From the NCBI RefSeq assembly GCF_003597395.2, contig NC_133770.1:4249622-4313621 (forward strand): a DNA stretch of 64,000 bases, given 5' to 3'. A model generated the notes under the pieces. The model ran no database searches. It had not been told where the DNA came from and saw only the letters and a list, made by a program, of their open reading frames with translations. The stretch comes from Chelonoidis abingdonii. Its lineage: Eukaryota; Chordata; Testudines; Testudinidae. Positions within the stretch are counted from its first letter, which is position 1; each line of letters begins with the position of its first letter. Below, piece by piece: positions 51,397 through 63,377 of this stretch. A program made the translations under genes and the position numbers.

Positions 51397-51954
51397 GCTT
51401 CTAGATGTTCAACCTTGGCACTAGTGTGAATTTGCATTTTTTTGTGGGGTGGGGGCTGATACTTTTCTGGGAAACACACCCATTCTTTGGATGGTGGGTT
51501 AATCCTAGTCTGCTGCTGAGTAAATCCACCATGGGCAGAGGCAGGCGCAGGCTACATTCATTCTTCTGTAATAGTAGCCGCTCCAGCTCTTAGAGGGATC
51601 TCGTTTGCTATGTGTAGTCAGTCACTCAGCCTCCATATTTCCCTCTTCTCTGGACTGACCTCCACAGCTAATAGAATTTAGTTGCGTGAAATGGGGATCT
51701 CTTAGATCCTAATGCACCATGTGTGCTGATGGTGCTGTATAATCTGGGGAGCCCAACGTTTGAAACAGTCCTCTGGCCTGTGGTGTACTTGGCTGGGTGG
51801 CAGAAGAATGGACTGTTAGGTTTCCCTCAGTGTCACTGGTGCTGCTTCTCAACAGGAGCTGCTTTGCCTGTGCTGTGGGGAGCAGAGAGGAAATACAAAG
51901 TGAGGTTCCAGTTTGCTGTTCTGCTAAATTGAGTCTTGGCTCCCAGCTGTGAGC

Positions 51955-52085
51955 CTAATTCTGTGACTTTTGGCAAGTCACTTAACCGTATCTTGGTCTC
52001 AGTTTCCTGATAGGGAAGATGGTGTAAATCTTGCTTCCTGTGGATACTTTAATGTTGGCAAAGTGCTTTGGAGACCTAAAGCTCA
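51955..52085 (+). repeat. MIR-type SINE fragment
   Basis: GGCAAGTCACTTAACCG, CTCAGTTTCCTGATAGG and AAAGTGCTTTGGAGACC match the MIR consensus as I recall it. Confidence 0.75.
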
Positions 52086-52419
52086 GTGACCAGATTTCCA
52101 GACATGATGAGCATCTGCAACTCTTCCACCTGTGAGCTGTGGGGGTCGAGCACTGCTGCAAATCAGGCTGAGAGGGAGAATTAGAAGAAGCGAGGGGCAG
52201 AAATCGGGCTGGGCTGGTTTTAGAAACTCAATTATGCGCCTCCTGCATCTGGATCCCAAAGCCCTGGAGTGGTGTCCAAATGAAACCTCTCTAGCACCCC
52301 AAGTTGAGTTCCTCTTATTTTCTCTAGGCCAGGCTTAGTGCGCTGTGCTGTGGGGAAAGAGCTGATCTCTTCAGCCTGACCATAATGCAAACTCCCAGTT
52401 CGAGGGCCATCTGCAGCCT

Positions 52420-52980
52420 GTGGGGCTCCAGCAGTTTTGGGGCTGGGTCTCAAGCTTGGCCCCACCTACTGCCCCTGGGCACTCCCCTGACTGGGGCTCC
52501 AGCAGTGCAGTGGAGCTGATTGGTGTCTGCCTGCTTGCTCAAGTGGCTGCTGGCCCCTCCCTGCAACCCAGGGGTGCGGCAGGGCAGGGCTGTGCCTCAG
52601 GGCACTGCCCCTGCCCTGAGCACCTCTGAGGCCAATGGGGCAGTGCCTGGGGGCAGCAGTGAGTGGAGGCCCCTGGCCTGCCCCGCCTTGGAGTCCCAGG
52701 TAAGTGCTGCACCTCTGACCCCCTCCCAGAGCCTGCTCCTGCACACACACCCCCAAACTCCCTCCCAGAGCCTGCACCTGGTCCCCACACCCTCCTCCTG
52801 CCCCCAGACTGCCTCCCTACACTCCCCCAGCCCAACCTCTCACCTCTTCTGCACCCAATCCCCCTACCCCAGAGCTGTAGTCAAGGGGGGACAGAGGGTT
52901 TTTGGGGGTGGGGCATGGTTCTGGACAGCATGAGTGACACTGGCCCATGGGGAGGATTTGAGGACTGGCACTAGCCCTAA
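52420..52980. repeat. GC-rich low-complexity block, probably repeat-derived
   Basis: A C-rich sequence with repeated CCTCCCAGAGCCTGCWCCTG segments at about 52721 and 52761. Several overlapping open frames on both strands are a consequence of composition. No protein family recognised. Confidence 0.45.
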
Positions 52981-54184
52981 GGTAAATTGAGTTTGAGACC
53001 CCTGCCATAATAGCTTCACTCCTCTTCCTTTTGTGAGCCCTATGCAAGTTGCTACCTGCCTCTTGGTTTTAAAACCTTCAACCAGCATGATGTACTGTAA
53101 GCACAGCAGGGTGGGGCTTGGTCCTTCCTACCTTTGCCTGACCTCATTTGGTCTTTTTTTCTGTGAGGACTATAGAGCCACCTGGGAGTGTTACCCAGCT
53201 TCACTTGCTGAGTAACACTCCCTCAGTGTCACTAAGACCCATAATCCATAGCGAGCCCTTAACAAATGGAAGAGACCTAGATAGTCAGGGTTGAGGTAGC
53301 ACAGGTATGGTGATGGGCACAGTATAAGAACCTGACTGCAGTAAGATCACCCTCTTCTCTCCCACAAGACAAGCAGCCTCTGAGGGCTAGGATTTTCTGG
53401 ATGGGACAAGCTCCAGCTGCTCTTCAAACTATGTGCAGCTGTAGCCTGAGGAGACTCAATAAATAAGAGTGGGATTGCCAATTGAAGAAGACTGGCTTAG
53501 GTGATAGTGCCTGGGATGGAGAAGGAAGCTGGAGACCCCCTCCACCTCACTATACTGTGTAGGTTCACAGAAGGCCAAGTAGGGTTGCTATGTATCTGTC
53601 CTCAGCCTGGCCTTCTAGCTGTCCCTGTCAGCTTTCTGTACTGTGTCAGCATTCTGACTAGGGGCCCTTCTGCAGCTCTTCCACTGCGCATGGTTAAGGA
53701 TTGCAGGAGACAATCAGTTAACAGGCTGAAATTGCTGGTAGGTACCAGTAAACAAACAGCCTAGGAGCAAACTCCTCTGGCCATTCAACAGGCTCGTTCC
53801 TGGCTGTGGCAAGGCTGTGACTGAAATCTCTTCCTGCTTTGCAGGCAAGTTGGACAGCATAGGGATCTAAGGAACACTGTTGGCAACACGTGTGTGGCCC
53901 CAAGAAGCAGCTAGCTGGGGTTGTAAGTCATGGCTCAGGCAAGTGTCTACCACTTTGAAGGCCTACAGCAGTTTGACTCCACCTTGTTCTTAAGCCTCCT
54001 GTTCTGCAGGTGCAACTTCTAATTACGGAATTGCCTTTATTCCTCCTCTGCACCTGGGCCCCTTAGGCTGTGAGGGCCAGGTGAGGTGTGGCTCAACTGA
54101 ACATGGTAAAACAATGGCCTGAGGCTGCATTGTCTGTGTGAAAACTGGAAATGAATGAGGAATAAGGGAGGTGAGTGCTGTCAC
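52981..54184. other. Intergenic, nothing recognised
   Basis: No gene, RNA or clear repeat terminus was recognised. Confidence 0.4.
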
Positions 54185-54290
54185 TCAGAACTTAAGCCCA
54201 GAAAGGACCCACCAGATCACCTAGTCTGATGCCCTATGTAGCACAGGCCATCCCTAGCTACCAAGCCCAGCAACTGAAATTACAGTGAGA
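54185..54290 (-). mobile_element. CR1 LINE 3' fragment, antisense
   Basis: AGAAAGGACCCACCAGATCA, CTAGTCTGATGCCCTATGTA and GCACAGGCCATCCCTAG form a diverged reverse CR1 tail. Confidence 0.7.
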
Positions 54291-55654
54291 TGTTACAATG
54301 CATCAGGGCCCCTGCAATCCCACACTGCAAGTGTTCATACCTCTCTCCTGCTACCCTGGAAATCAGATTGAGACCACAAGCCACCCCTAAGCTCAGTAAC
54401 CTTTTGGCCATAGGGTACTGGCTCCATTCACCCACACATGCTCTTGCTCAAGCACCAGGCCTGCAGCACAGATGGGCTCAGCCCTATGATTTAATGGTAG
54501 CTTTGCCTCTTCCCTCCCATTGTCACTGAGGCAACAAAAGAAAAGAACATTGTGCAGCTGGGGCCATGGGGCAGGCCTAGCCTAGGCTGTCTGGCTGCAG
54601 GCTGTCGCAAGAGAACAATCAGCTTTGGATACAGTGATTAATAAAGGACAGAACCGGTCACTACTCTATCCCTTTTTATTGTCTTTAATCTACTGTTGTA
54701 AAAAGATCCAGTATCACATAACAGCCACTGAAGATCCTAATATCACACTAGTTCTGAACCATTTAGACAATAGCTTAGGGTTTTTACCTGCTGGAAGGGA
54801 AAATCCACACTGTTTATTGTACAGACTGAACGTAGAACACTGCTCAAATTATTGTGACAACCTCTCAAGCAAGTGAAATGTAGATGAAAAGTTTTGCACG
54901 ATTGACTACAGGCTCCAGGGCCCCCAGGCTGCCTAGGACAGCCCCTCCCTCAGGTGCAGTTCTGAACAACTGCTATTCAAAGAGGCTGAAGCCAAAGTAA
55001 CCTCTACCTGGAGCTCACTGCCAGCAATGACATCTTGTCCCTTGTAGCCACCCCCCATGAGCTTTCCCACCCTCTGCCCCTGTGCTTCAGCCCATAGCTA
55101 GAGCAGAGCGATTCCATCTCCACTACACCAGGTGGAGTAGTTCAGTTACAATGGCCAGGGGCTGCTTCATGTCTTTGCCACAGTTAGAGCCCAGTGGACG
55201 CACTGAAGGCCAGAACAGGCTAGTTTTTGCTCTTGAAGTTAATCCATATGCAGAAAGCTGCTGGCTCCCACATGGGAGGATGGAGCTCCTAGTGGCTTCT
55301 CATTAGAAGGGTAACAGAGGACCCAGTGACAATACTGTGCCCCATACATAAACTAGACTCTGTGCCAGGTCAGGAATGGTTCCCACCTCTTTCCATCACA
55401 CAAGTGCCTCTGCCAGTCTCCTCTTAGCTACAAAGAGCAGTAGAAATAAAAACAAATCACAAGTCCAGTGACCACCTTTCATTTCCCCGGTGGGCAAATC
55501 AACAGTGGCACTGCCTGGACTAGCACACAGGCACCTGCCATGTTATGATACAGGATTTTTGCCTGCACCTCATAACAGACATCATCTGCAAAGCGACTGT
55601 CCAGTGCCGGATCAGCTGTAGCACTCTCCAGCCACCCGTCTCTCATACGTTACA

Positions 55655-55765
55655 GACATTAGTGAATTTATCCTCACAACAGCCCTGTGAGGTAGGTTGC
55701 GATCTTCATCAACAGCCAGAGACCGGAGACAGAGCTGGGATCAGAGCTCTTGCCTCAGAACGTTG
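55655..55765 (-). repeat. MIR-type SINE fragment, antisense
   Basis: CTCACAACAGCCCTGTGAGG, TAGGTTGCGATC and GACAGAGCTGGGATCAGAG are the reverse of the MIR/CORE block. Confidence 0.65.
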
Positions 55766-56574
55766 TGCGTTAGTCACAGAACCCTCCTTCTGTGCTACTC
55801 TGGGCGCAGGTCATAGAAAAACAGGGAACAGCATTACTCAAGGAGACAGGCTACCAGAACCAGTGGCCTCTGCAATCGCTTTATGGGTTGCATAGGTTAC
55901 AGGGAGCTGGCTTCCTTGACAGAGGGAGAACAAGAAATTAAAATAAAAAGCAAAAAAGGACAAAAATACAGCCAGATAGAAACTACATGACATCTCACAC
56001 TCCTAATGCCAACACTGAGCTTGATCTGTGCAGCAGAAAACCACCTCTAGCTGCCACAGGCTCAGAGATGCCCTCTGCATGGAATGTCAGGTCCAGCCCC
56101 TTCCAGGGCTCGCTCTCCCTCTTGCCTCTTCAGACCGAGCTCAGCAAGTGGAAAATTAAGACGACAAACCACCACCCTGCAGCAGAGCTGCCAGCTCCAC
56201 TCTGGCTGGCCCCAACCCTCACTCCAGGCACAGCTATGAGCTGAAAGTCCATCTTCCTCCTCAGCTGAGAGCAGCTCTCAAACCGGGGAGAACTGGTCTG
56301 GGCACACCCTGGAGGGTGGAGGTGACGGAAACGTTGCAGGAATCAGCGGTGTCAATCGCTTTCCAGTTCAGGGTCTACAACGACCTTTGGAAGAGAGGAA
56401 GTGGCCTTCCATTGAACTCGGGGGCGTCAGCACTTCCAGTCCATTCTCTGTGTCTCAGCAGCGGCCGACGCCAGGCCTGCGCTGGTTCCTCCTACACGAT
56501 GACCATGCCCGGAGCCAACAGCAGGAGATTCTGACAACACTGATCTTCTAGGATGGAGAGAGATGACTTCACAA

Positions 56575-56662
56575 GGGATAAATAGAATTTTATTTAAATA
56601 AACATTTGTGAACATCTTTATACAAATTACAAGTCCCCATGCTCAATCCTCCACACCTCTGT
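56575..56662 (-). other. DHX30: DHX30 3' UTR
   Basis: A short UTR of about 90 bases between the stop codon and the poly(A) region. The AATAAA signal reads on the - strand at 56594-56589 (TTTATT on the + strand), 69 bases after the stop. Confidence 0.75.
56589..56594 (-). terminator. DHX30: DHX30 poly(A) signal AATAAA
   Basis: TTTATT on the + strand; the only canonical signal shortly after the DHX30 stop. A second TTTATT-like block is adjacent in an A/T-rich context. Confidence 0.75.
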
Positions 56663-56898
56663 CTAGGCGCCAAAGCTGCCAGGAGGTCCCTTGAGCAGAT
56701 CCACCAGGATGTCAAGCAGCTGGCTGTGCTGATGGTGCAGGTCCCCCGGGATGGCAGACATTTCGTAACACAGGCAGGTCTCCACCATCTTGGAGAGCGA
56801 CACACGGAAATCACGCAAGAGGCGGATCGTGTACGAGTCTCCTTCCAGTACCAGAAGGTCACTGTCGGTCAGAGAGACTGTCGCCCGCCAGCCATCGT
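56663..56898 (-). CDS. DHX30: DHX30 terminal coding exon
   Basis: Acceptor TTTTCCCCCAAG; it begins two bases into a split Asp codon. It encodes [20 protein letters not shown], then [20 protein letters not shown], and ends [12 protein letters not shown] with TAG at 56665-56663. The ending appears a few residues shorter than the mammalian one as I recall it. Confidence 0.93.
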
Positions 56899-59800
56899 CT
56901 TGGGGGAAAAGAAAGGAGCAGGTAAGTGGAGTTAACCAGCAGGATGGAGCTGACTGGGCCCAGCATGTCACAATGCATTTCAGCCTTTCCCCTGCCGCTG
57001 GAGCAGGAGGACTTGGTGCAGACCCATCCCCTGCCCTCCATTTGCCAAAGTCTGGGATCCCCTCTGCACGCTGTGCCCTCACCTGCCAGAGCACTCAGGC
57101 TCCTCCACACATTTTGGGAAGGAGCAGCTCGAGGTCCGTGCGCACGTGACAGGAGGACAGGGAGAAGCAGCTCACCAGGGCCCAGCACATCACTGATAGC
57201 TTTACCCTCACTCACTCCAGGCTGCTGCCTTGGGAGAGGGACTGGGAAAAGCCACAACAGCCATGATGTACAGACCCTGGGGCCTTCTGAGGAATTGTTT
57301 ACATCTGAAGTGATAAAGCTGCATCTCCCTGGGGAGGAGAAATTGTTCCTCAGCTCCAGCCCCCACCTCACTCACCAAGTGACAGAGTTTAGGGTAGAAG
57401 CCACGGTCCGCCTCTTGCTGGTGTATCCACACAAGTCAGCCCCTCGAGCTGTGGGGAACTGGGCCCAGCTTGTGAAGCATTAGCTGCCAGGCATGAGATT
57501 TCACAAATACCTGCTTGTTCAGACACTGTCTGGGTCTGGCAGCCCTTCTTGCTTCAGGCTCTAAGCCAGCCAGAAGGGAACGGTCCAAAAGCCACAGTAT
57601 ATCCATCTTATCAGCATCCAGCCCAAAGCAAGAGTTTTACCATGCAGGTGGCAGAGGACACAGACCTGGGAGCATGCAGGGGACGGCTGGGAGCATGGGC
57701 TCCAGCAGCTGGATGGAACAGGCAAACCGGTTCATAGGTAAGTAACCGCTGCCTCTGTAGTGCTCGAAGGGTTAACTCTGCCAGAAGCTACTGGGGAGAG
57801 GTGACACAGGGCAAGGGCTCCTGCTCGGACAAATGCCTCAGTTTACACCCCTCTACCGCCATGGGCAGGGACTGAGCAGAGGTGGGAAGGCAGCGCTGTG
57901 GAGTAGCATGAGCAGGAGAGCTGGGAAAACCAGCTGTAGCACCCACCTCGGACATGGATATCAGTGTCAGTCATTAGCAGCACAGCCAGCGGATGGACCT
58001 GGGAGGAGTCCCGCACAAACACCCCGCCGTTGGACTTCACCGCCATGAAGTAAGTCAGCCAGCGGCTGTACAGCTTAGAAGCCTCCCTGGTCAGGAAAAG
58101 CAAGGGGTTATTGCGGACACATGCAGGTACCTGCTACCAGCCCACTCCACCCGTGCCACTTACAACACACCAGTCACAGCCCAGAGCGAACGGCCCTGTC
58201 CAAACGGCAAGGTCAGGCAGCTCCTCTTTCCACCTAGGAGGAGGTTCCAGCCCCGCTGTCTGGGAGCTCACTCCCTTCCCCACAGTGGTGGCCTCAGCAT
58301 GCACCAAGACCCTCTGCCCCCGCGTTCACACCCTCACATCTGCCACTTGCCTGTTGATGGTCGACTTGTGAAGCAGGACGGTGCCAGCCTTTGTCCGATA
58401 GGAGTAACTGTTGGGCTTGAACTTTCCCTGCCGGGTCACTTTGCCTTGTCTCACCTGGGAACAGGAAAGGCATCTCAGCAAGCAGCAGACTCCATTTACA
58501 CACAGGCCTGCCAGGTGCTGCTGGAATCCAGGGCACCCAGCAAGATCTGAGCAGAGATTTCCCTCCTGGCCACCCTGAGTGGCTGTGGCAGCCTTGCCCT
58601 CTCCCTGCTGCTGGCAGGTGACAGCTGTGGGCAGGAAGAAGTGATGGCCAGCCCTGGCTGCTGCAAAGCACATCACAGGAGGCAGAGGATTGGGGGGCCC
58701 AACTGGGGAGGAACTGTCCATCGCCTCAATGAGCCGTGGCTGGATGAGCACAGGCCTGTGTCTGAGACTAGATGGCCTGGCTGGTTTGGCAGTGGGAGAG
58801 ATCTGGGGGGGTTGATTATGTCACATGGGATGAGGCGCAGGCAATTTGCTTGCCCTACCAACAGACACAAGCACAGAGCCCCAGTGGAAGGAGAGTGATC
58901 CCAGAACACAGCCCCACACCGCTACCCTCTCACACACTAGGCAAATGGACAACAGCCAGGAGAGTGTGCGGTGGGACCACAATGCCCAGGAGTGCTGGCA
59001 GCCTGCTGAGTCCCCCCAGGACTGGGGCAGCCACAGAGGAAGGGAGAGAGTTCCAGTCACCTGGGGGGCTCCTACCTGGATGAGGTTGGGGTAAAGGCCG
59101 GCCATGAGGACGCCTTTCACCAGCTCCTCCTCCTCGCTGTACTGGTTGCAGGCCGCAGAGGGCATGGTGCAGTCTGAGGGTGCTGACACCAGGAAGGTTT
59201 CGTAGATGTTCTCAGAGAACTGCTTGACAAGGCCTGTGGGGAGGAGCCAGGGCAGGCATGAGCACCTGGCTCTCAGCACAGGAGCCGCTGCCCACCCCTT
59301 TGTAAGCCCCAGCTCACAGCCTGTACCCAGAGAGCTGCCAGCCCATTCCCCACTCAGGTGCTTCACCATGGACCCTTTGCTCCCTTCCCTCAGTGGGATG
59401 GGCACCCACGGTCAGACACAGACTGACACCTGCGGAAGTGCCCACACCTGTCTAGGTCACGCGAGGCCGATTCACTCACTGTCATAGGCAAATGCCTGGC
59501 CTGAGGCTCCCTGCCAGTTCCTGTGCAGAGGGGCAGGAGGCCCAGCTGTGCAGTCACTTGAAGGTCGGGGCTCACCCATGGGGGATTTGCCCAGAGTCCC
59601 ACCCGCCTTACAGCCAAGCTCTTGCCCCTTGGGCCTGGGACACACAGCACTTGCTCCTGCGGTGGGAGAGGCCTGAGGGACTCACCATTGATGAAGCGCA
59701 GGCTGGGGGCATAGAGGAAGTAGTCCTGCAGGTAGATATCTCTGGCCCGGCTGTCCCTGCGCCTCAGCACCTCCTCCCAGCCCGCCACAGCCCTGACAAA

Positions 59801-62800
59801 GGCCAGGTGATCGCTCCCGCTCTCTCTGCTCAGAATGGCCTTCGCCTAGAGCAAGGAAGCTGAGTTAGATGAGCAACAACCCTTCTCAACCCCTCCCTGC
59901 CCCAGCCAGCGGCTCTCACCTTGTCCACCTCTGCTCGGTTCTGAAGGCTGCTGCTGAAGGGGTCCCGAGTGAGGCAGGAGACGATGACGAGCAGCGGATG
60001 AAGGCAGCGATAGATGGATGCCAAGACAATGGCTTTAGCCAGCCGAGGGTCTGTGGAGATTTGGGCCAGGCGTTTGCCCAGCGTGGTGAGGGCTTCCCGT
60101 TGATCCAACACTCCTGCAAGAGAACCCCGTCATGGGCACATCCATCAGCCTCCCCGCAGCACCAGCAGGACCGGGAAGGGGAGGCCGCTGGTTTCAGACA
60201 TGATGCCGCTCAGCAGGCAGGGCAAGTACCCTGCTGAGTGCAGCAACCTGATGCAGGAGCCTGGGGTGCCAGCCAATGAGTCACCTCCAGGACGGCCATG
60301 GCCCCCTGGGTTCCAGCCACAAACCTTCAGGACCACATTGCCCTGGGGGAGTCACTGAGCCTCCAGCAGCTTCATCTACCCCAATAAGCAAAGCAGTGCA
60401 CGAAATCCAGAGTTAGACCAGCATAAGCTAAGTGACTATGGCTGGAATGGTCCCAGGTACTCCCTGCTCTGATCAAGGGCTCAGATCCCACTCCAGCCCG
60501 GAGCAAGAGGATCCCGTCCCAAGCCCAGCATCTTAGATCTGTACTGGAGCTGTGGCTCCTCTCCCCTTCCACGTTCAGAGTCAGCTCACCAATTTCCTGC
60601 AGGAGGATCACTGCTTCATCCACAGCTTTGATGTCAGGGCTATCCAGAGCCTTGGAGAGGAATTCAACTGCCTGCAACACACACGCAGAGCCAACATGAG
60701 ATTCCCCCAGCGCAGGAGCGACTCTGACCCACGCAGAAGAATTCTCCACCCTGCCCAGAAATGGCTGCTCTACATCGAAACACTGGAATGTCATTTCCTC
60801 CTTTGCTTACCCGCATGGAGCCGAATTCAGTGCTCTGCATTTCTGCATGGCGCCATGTATGCCAGGAGCTAACCCTGGCTAATCTGCACATTTCCCTCCT
60901 GGGGGCTCCCTGCATTAGCACTACCGGCTAGGGCAGGAAGAGATGGCGAAAACTGTAGCTCGCTGAAATTATATGGGGAACGTAGGGCAGCAAAGTGAAA
61001 TTATCAGTGCTCAGGCAAACAGGATCTTTAATGAGTGTCCATGGACAAGACCATAGGGCCCCCTAAGCATGGCGCCAGCACACAGGTCAGTACCAACCCT
61101 CAGGGAACATCCTACCTATCAGCACCTCCTGCAGCACCCTGGCTTTCCCCTGTTTACTACCTGCAGACGTGAGCTCAAAACCACTGACTGGAAGGGGCAC
61201 GGAGTGGGCACAGATTTCTGCCAGCACTGTCGTCTCCTAGCCGTGTGCTACACCTACCGTCTTCTCTGGCATGTGGATCTTGGCCTGCACCACCAGGTTC
61301 TCCAGGGGAGTGCGCAGGATTTCAGGGACCTGGAAAGTGGGCATTTTGTCCAGGCGGCTGCGAGGGAAGAGGTGATAGGCAAAGCCCGACTGGCAGCGGC
61401 CAGCACGCCCTCGCCTCTGCACGACGTTAGACTTTGACACCCACACCGTTTCCAGGCAGGAGACCTAGCAGAAGAGGAGCGTTAGAGGCAAGTGCTCCTG
61501 CTGTGATTTAGTCTGTTTCACCAAGCTCCCCCTCTAGCCCAGAGACCCGAGGAACCCCTGCCCCGAGGGCTTTCCATGTCACCTAGCGCAGACCTAGCTG
61601 GCAAGCTGCTTCTCTAGTGTGCAGGAGCTGGGGAGCCCTCCCCGTTCTCCTCCGTCCTAGGCCAGTTAGTGACACACACACACCCCTTTTGGGGCCAAGT
61701 GTTTTGCAAACAACCTGCTACAGGGACTAGAGACAAAGGGTAACTGTACCCACCACCAAGATGCAACTGCCTCTGGGGTTGAACACCTAGTCAGGAGCAG
61801 CAATGAAGAATGCATTGCAGCAAGCGACAGGGGAAGCTAGGTGTCTCGAAACTTACACTGGGATTTGGAGGGGGGGAGAGCTGGATAAAACAATCCTTAG
61901 TTGATTGCAGAGTGGGCAAGGGCCTTGCTTGTACATTTCATAGAAACCCTGGCATCTCAAGACACACACAACCCCCCAGCATTATCAAAAGAACCATGGG
62001 ACCTCTACCTTCCACTAAGGCAACCTCCAGAGTTGGGCAGAAGGGAGCTTGATTTCACATGTCTGCCAAACAGCAGCAATAAACACACAGGCTATCCCAC
62101 CAATCGAACCCCAGTTGTTCCGGTTGTACGGCCCTGCTGCAATGGCAGCAGCCAACAAGCCGGATATGCATGCGAGCCAGCTGTGCACAGCTTAGCACCT
62201 GCCTTCCTTCTTCAGGCTTCTCTCTCTCTCATCCCTGTCTGAGCTGAAGGGAAACACCAAGTTTGACGCCATCTGCTGGACAAAGTCTGCACACTCCCCC
62301 CCATATTCAACAGCACATCCTTCAGCTCAGTGATTCTCAAGCGTGGCCACCACAACTGCTGGAGGGACCAGGCTGTCAATAGTATATTTTAACTGTCATA
62401 ACTGAGACCACCGTGAATTTGCTTCAGCGTGGTAGCCGTGTTAGTCTGTGTCAGCAAAAAGAACAGGAGTACTTGTGGTACCTTGGAGACTAACAAATGT
62501 ATTTCAGCATAAGCTTTCGTGGGCTACAGCCCACTTTTTCAGACACAGCACAAATGCATTTGAGACCCAGCACACTGCCTCGCTGAATGCTGCCGGCTCA
62601 AGAGAGAGGGACTCCGGGCCTGGGCACAGTGCTATGCTGATGAAGAACCCACTTTAAATCCTATTCAGTCTCTCGATGTCTGGGCAATCAGGAGCGCAGC
62701 AGGCACTGACTCATGCCACTATTCAATAGTACTCGCTCCGGCTGGTGGAGCAACAGCCAGCTCGGTTTGGCTACTAGGAAGTGACTGATTGGAGTCTGTT

Positions 62801-63377
62801 AGGGAGGGCTGTAAGGCAGGGAGCTCTACAGAGGGTGGCACAAAGACAACAGGATTTGTTCAGGGGTGAGATTCCTGATGCACACTGGGGCAGGCTGTGC
62901 ACTGGGAGGGAGATGGCTCAAACAACCAATGCTCCCTGCGCAATCAATCACCATGGCCTGTGCCTGAGAAGGATTTTTTTGTTTTTGATCTGCCTCTGAG
63001 ACTGGGGGTGGAGGAGGAGAGGGGGGATTATCCCTGCTCTGCAGAGATCACATACAAAGTGAATCAGCAATTCAAGTCCTGAGCACCAAGGAGTTAATGG
63101 CAGGCGGGGGGCATCTCAACTGCTGCTTTAAGAATCATGCATCAGCTGCAGCTTGTTCCAGGAATGCACACGGAACACACAGGGCAAGAAAGAGCTAGCA
63201 CCTTAGTTTTGAGGTCATAGCGCTCCTCCTTGTGAGTGCCACTGTCCACCACATGCACGATGTCATTGATGGTGATGGAGGTCTCAGCAATGTTGGTAGC
63301 CAAGACGATCTTTCTCACTCCAGGCAGGGGCCGCTGGAAGATGTTCTGCTGGTCCATCATGGGGATGTTAGAGTGCA
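56663..63377 (-). CDS. DHX30: DHX30, DExH-box RNA helicase, 3' part (9 exons, 5' end outside window)
   Basis: DHX30 is a DEAH-type RNA helicase implicated in mitochondrial ribosome assembly and antiviral RNA sensing in mammals (family knowledge). Exons on the - strand, 5' to 3': 63377-63202, 61464-61258, 60671-60590, 60113-59920, 59845-59686, 59233-59076, 58454-58351, 58086-57947, 56898-56663. All joints keep frame, giving about 485 residues. Seen in order: motif V ([15 protein letters not shown]) with HVVDSG; motif VI (QRRGRAGR) with [12 protein letters not shown]; the HA2 region ([35 protein letters not shown]); the OB-fold region ([23 protein letters not shown]); [13 protein letters not shown]; and a C-terminal leucine-rich helix. 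Motifs I, Ia, II and III and the dsRNA-binding domain are off the right edge. It is convergent with MAP4. Confidence 0.95.
57947..58086 (-). CDS. DHX30: DHX30 exon (OB-fold end, RDSSQVHP)
   Basis: Acceptor CCTGACCAG, donor CGAG|GTGGGT; 46 whole codons plus split codons at both ends. It encodes [20 protein letters not shown] and then [17 protein letters not shown]. The upstream intron (58087-58350) has a GC donor. Confidence 0.94.
58351..58454 (-). CDS. DHX30: DHX30 exon ([13 protein letters not shown]), GC donor
   Basis: Acceptor CTGTTCCCAG, 34 codons plus AG of a split Arg codon. It ends AACAG|GCAAGT, so the intron starts with GC. The GT two bases further on would break the frame with the next exon. 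It encodes [20 protein letters not shown] ... LLHKSTIN. Confidence 0.92.
59076..59233 (-). CDS. DHX30: DHX30 exon ([12 protein letters not shown])
   Basis: Acceptor CTCCCCACAG, donor CCAG|GTAGGA. It encodes [33 protein letters not shown] and LYPNLIQ. The start completes a split Gly codon. Confidence 0.94.
59686..59845 (-). CDS. DHX30: DHX30 exon (AVAGWEEVL)
   Basis: Acceptor CTTGCTCTAG, donor ATG|GTGAGT. It encodes [40 protein letters not shown] and [13 protein letters not shown]. Confidence 0.94.
59920..60113 (-). CDS. DHX30: DHX30 exon (HA2 domain)
   Basis: Acceptor TTCTCTTGCAG, donor AAG|GTGAGA. It encodes [40 protein letters not shown] and [19 protein letters not shown], the most conserved part of the helicase-associated domain of DEAH helicases. 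Confidence 0.95.
60590..60671 (-). CDS. DHX30: DHX30 exon (HA2 start)
   Basis: Acceptor GTGTTGCAG, donor TTG|GTGAGC. It encodes [20 protein letters not shown] and VILLQEI plus the first base of a split Gly codon. Confidence 0.94.
61258..61464 (-). CDS. DHX30: DHX30 exon (helicase motif VI)
   Basis: 69 codons, phase 0 at both ends, acceptor TCTGCTAG, donor ACG|GTAGGT. It encodes [20 protein letters not shown] and [18 protein letters not shown], then [13 protein letters not shown]. The QRRGRAGR arginine fingers of motif VI are intact. Confidence 0.95.
62424..62555. repeat. Dispersed repeat in a DHX30 intron
   Basis: GTGGTAGCCGTGTTAGTCTG, AAAGAACAGGAGTACTTGTG and AGCATAAGCTTTCGTGGGCT form a recognisable interspersed repeat block common in sauropsids. 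The family name is not assigned. The first part resembles the start of the repeat at 50243. Confidence 0.68.
63202..63377 (-). CDS. DHX30: DHX30 exon (helicase motif V)
   Basis: Acceptor CTCATGCCAG, donor AAG|GTGCTA. It encodes [40 protein letters not shown] and [18 protein letters not shown]. Motif V is intact. The next upstream exon is not seen between 63378 and 64000. Confidence 0.95.

Noticed and set aside
52466..52933. Several 60-137 codon frames on both strands in GC-rich DNA
   Set aside because: Low-complexity Pro/Ala/Gly-rich translations with no splice context or family match; explained by base composition and internal repeats.
56926..57483. A 185-codon + strand frame overlapping the DHX30 3' region
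   Set aside because: It is antisense to DHX30 exon and intron sequence and has no family resemblance; a composition-driven shadow.
58345..58350. GT donor inside GCAAGTGG as the DHX30 exon end
   Set aside because: It would add codons and break the frame with the next exon, whereas the GC donor completes the Arg codon exactly.
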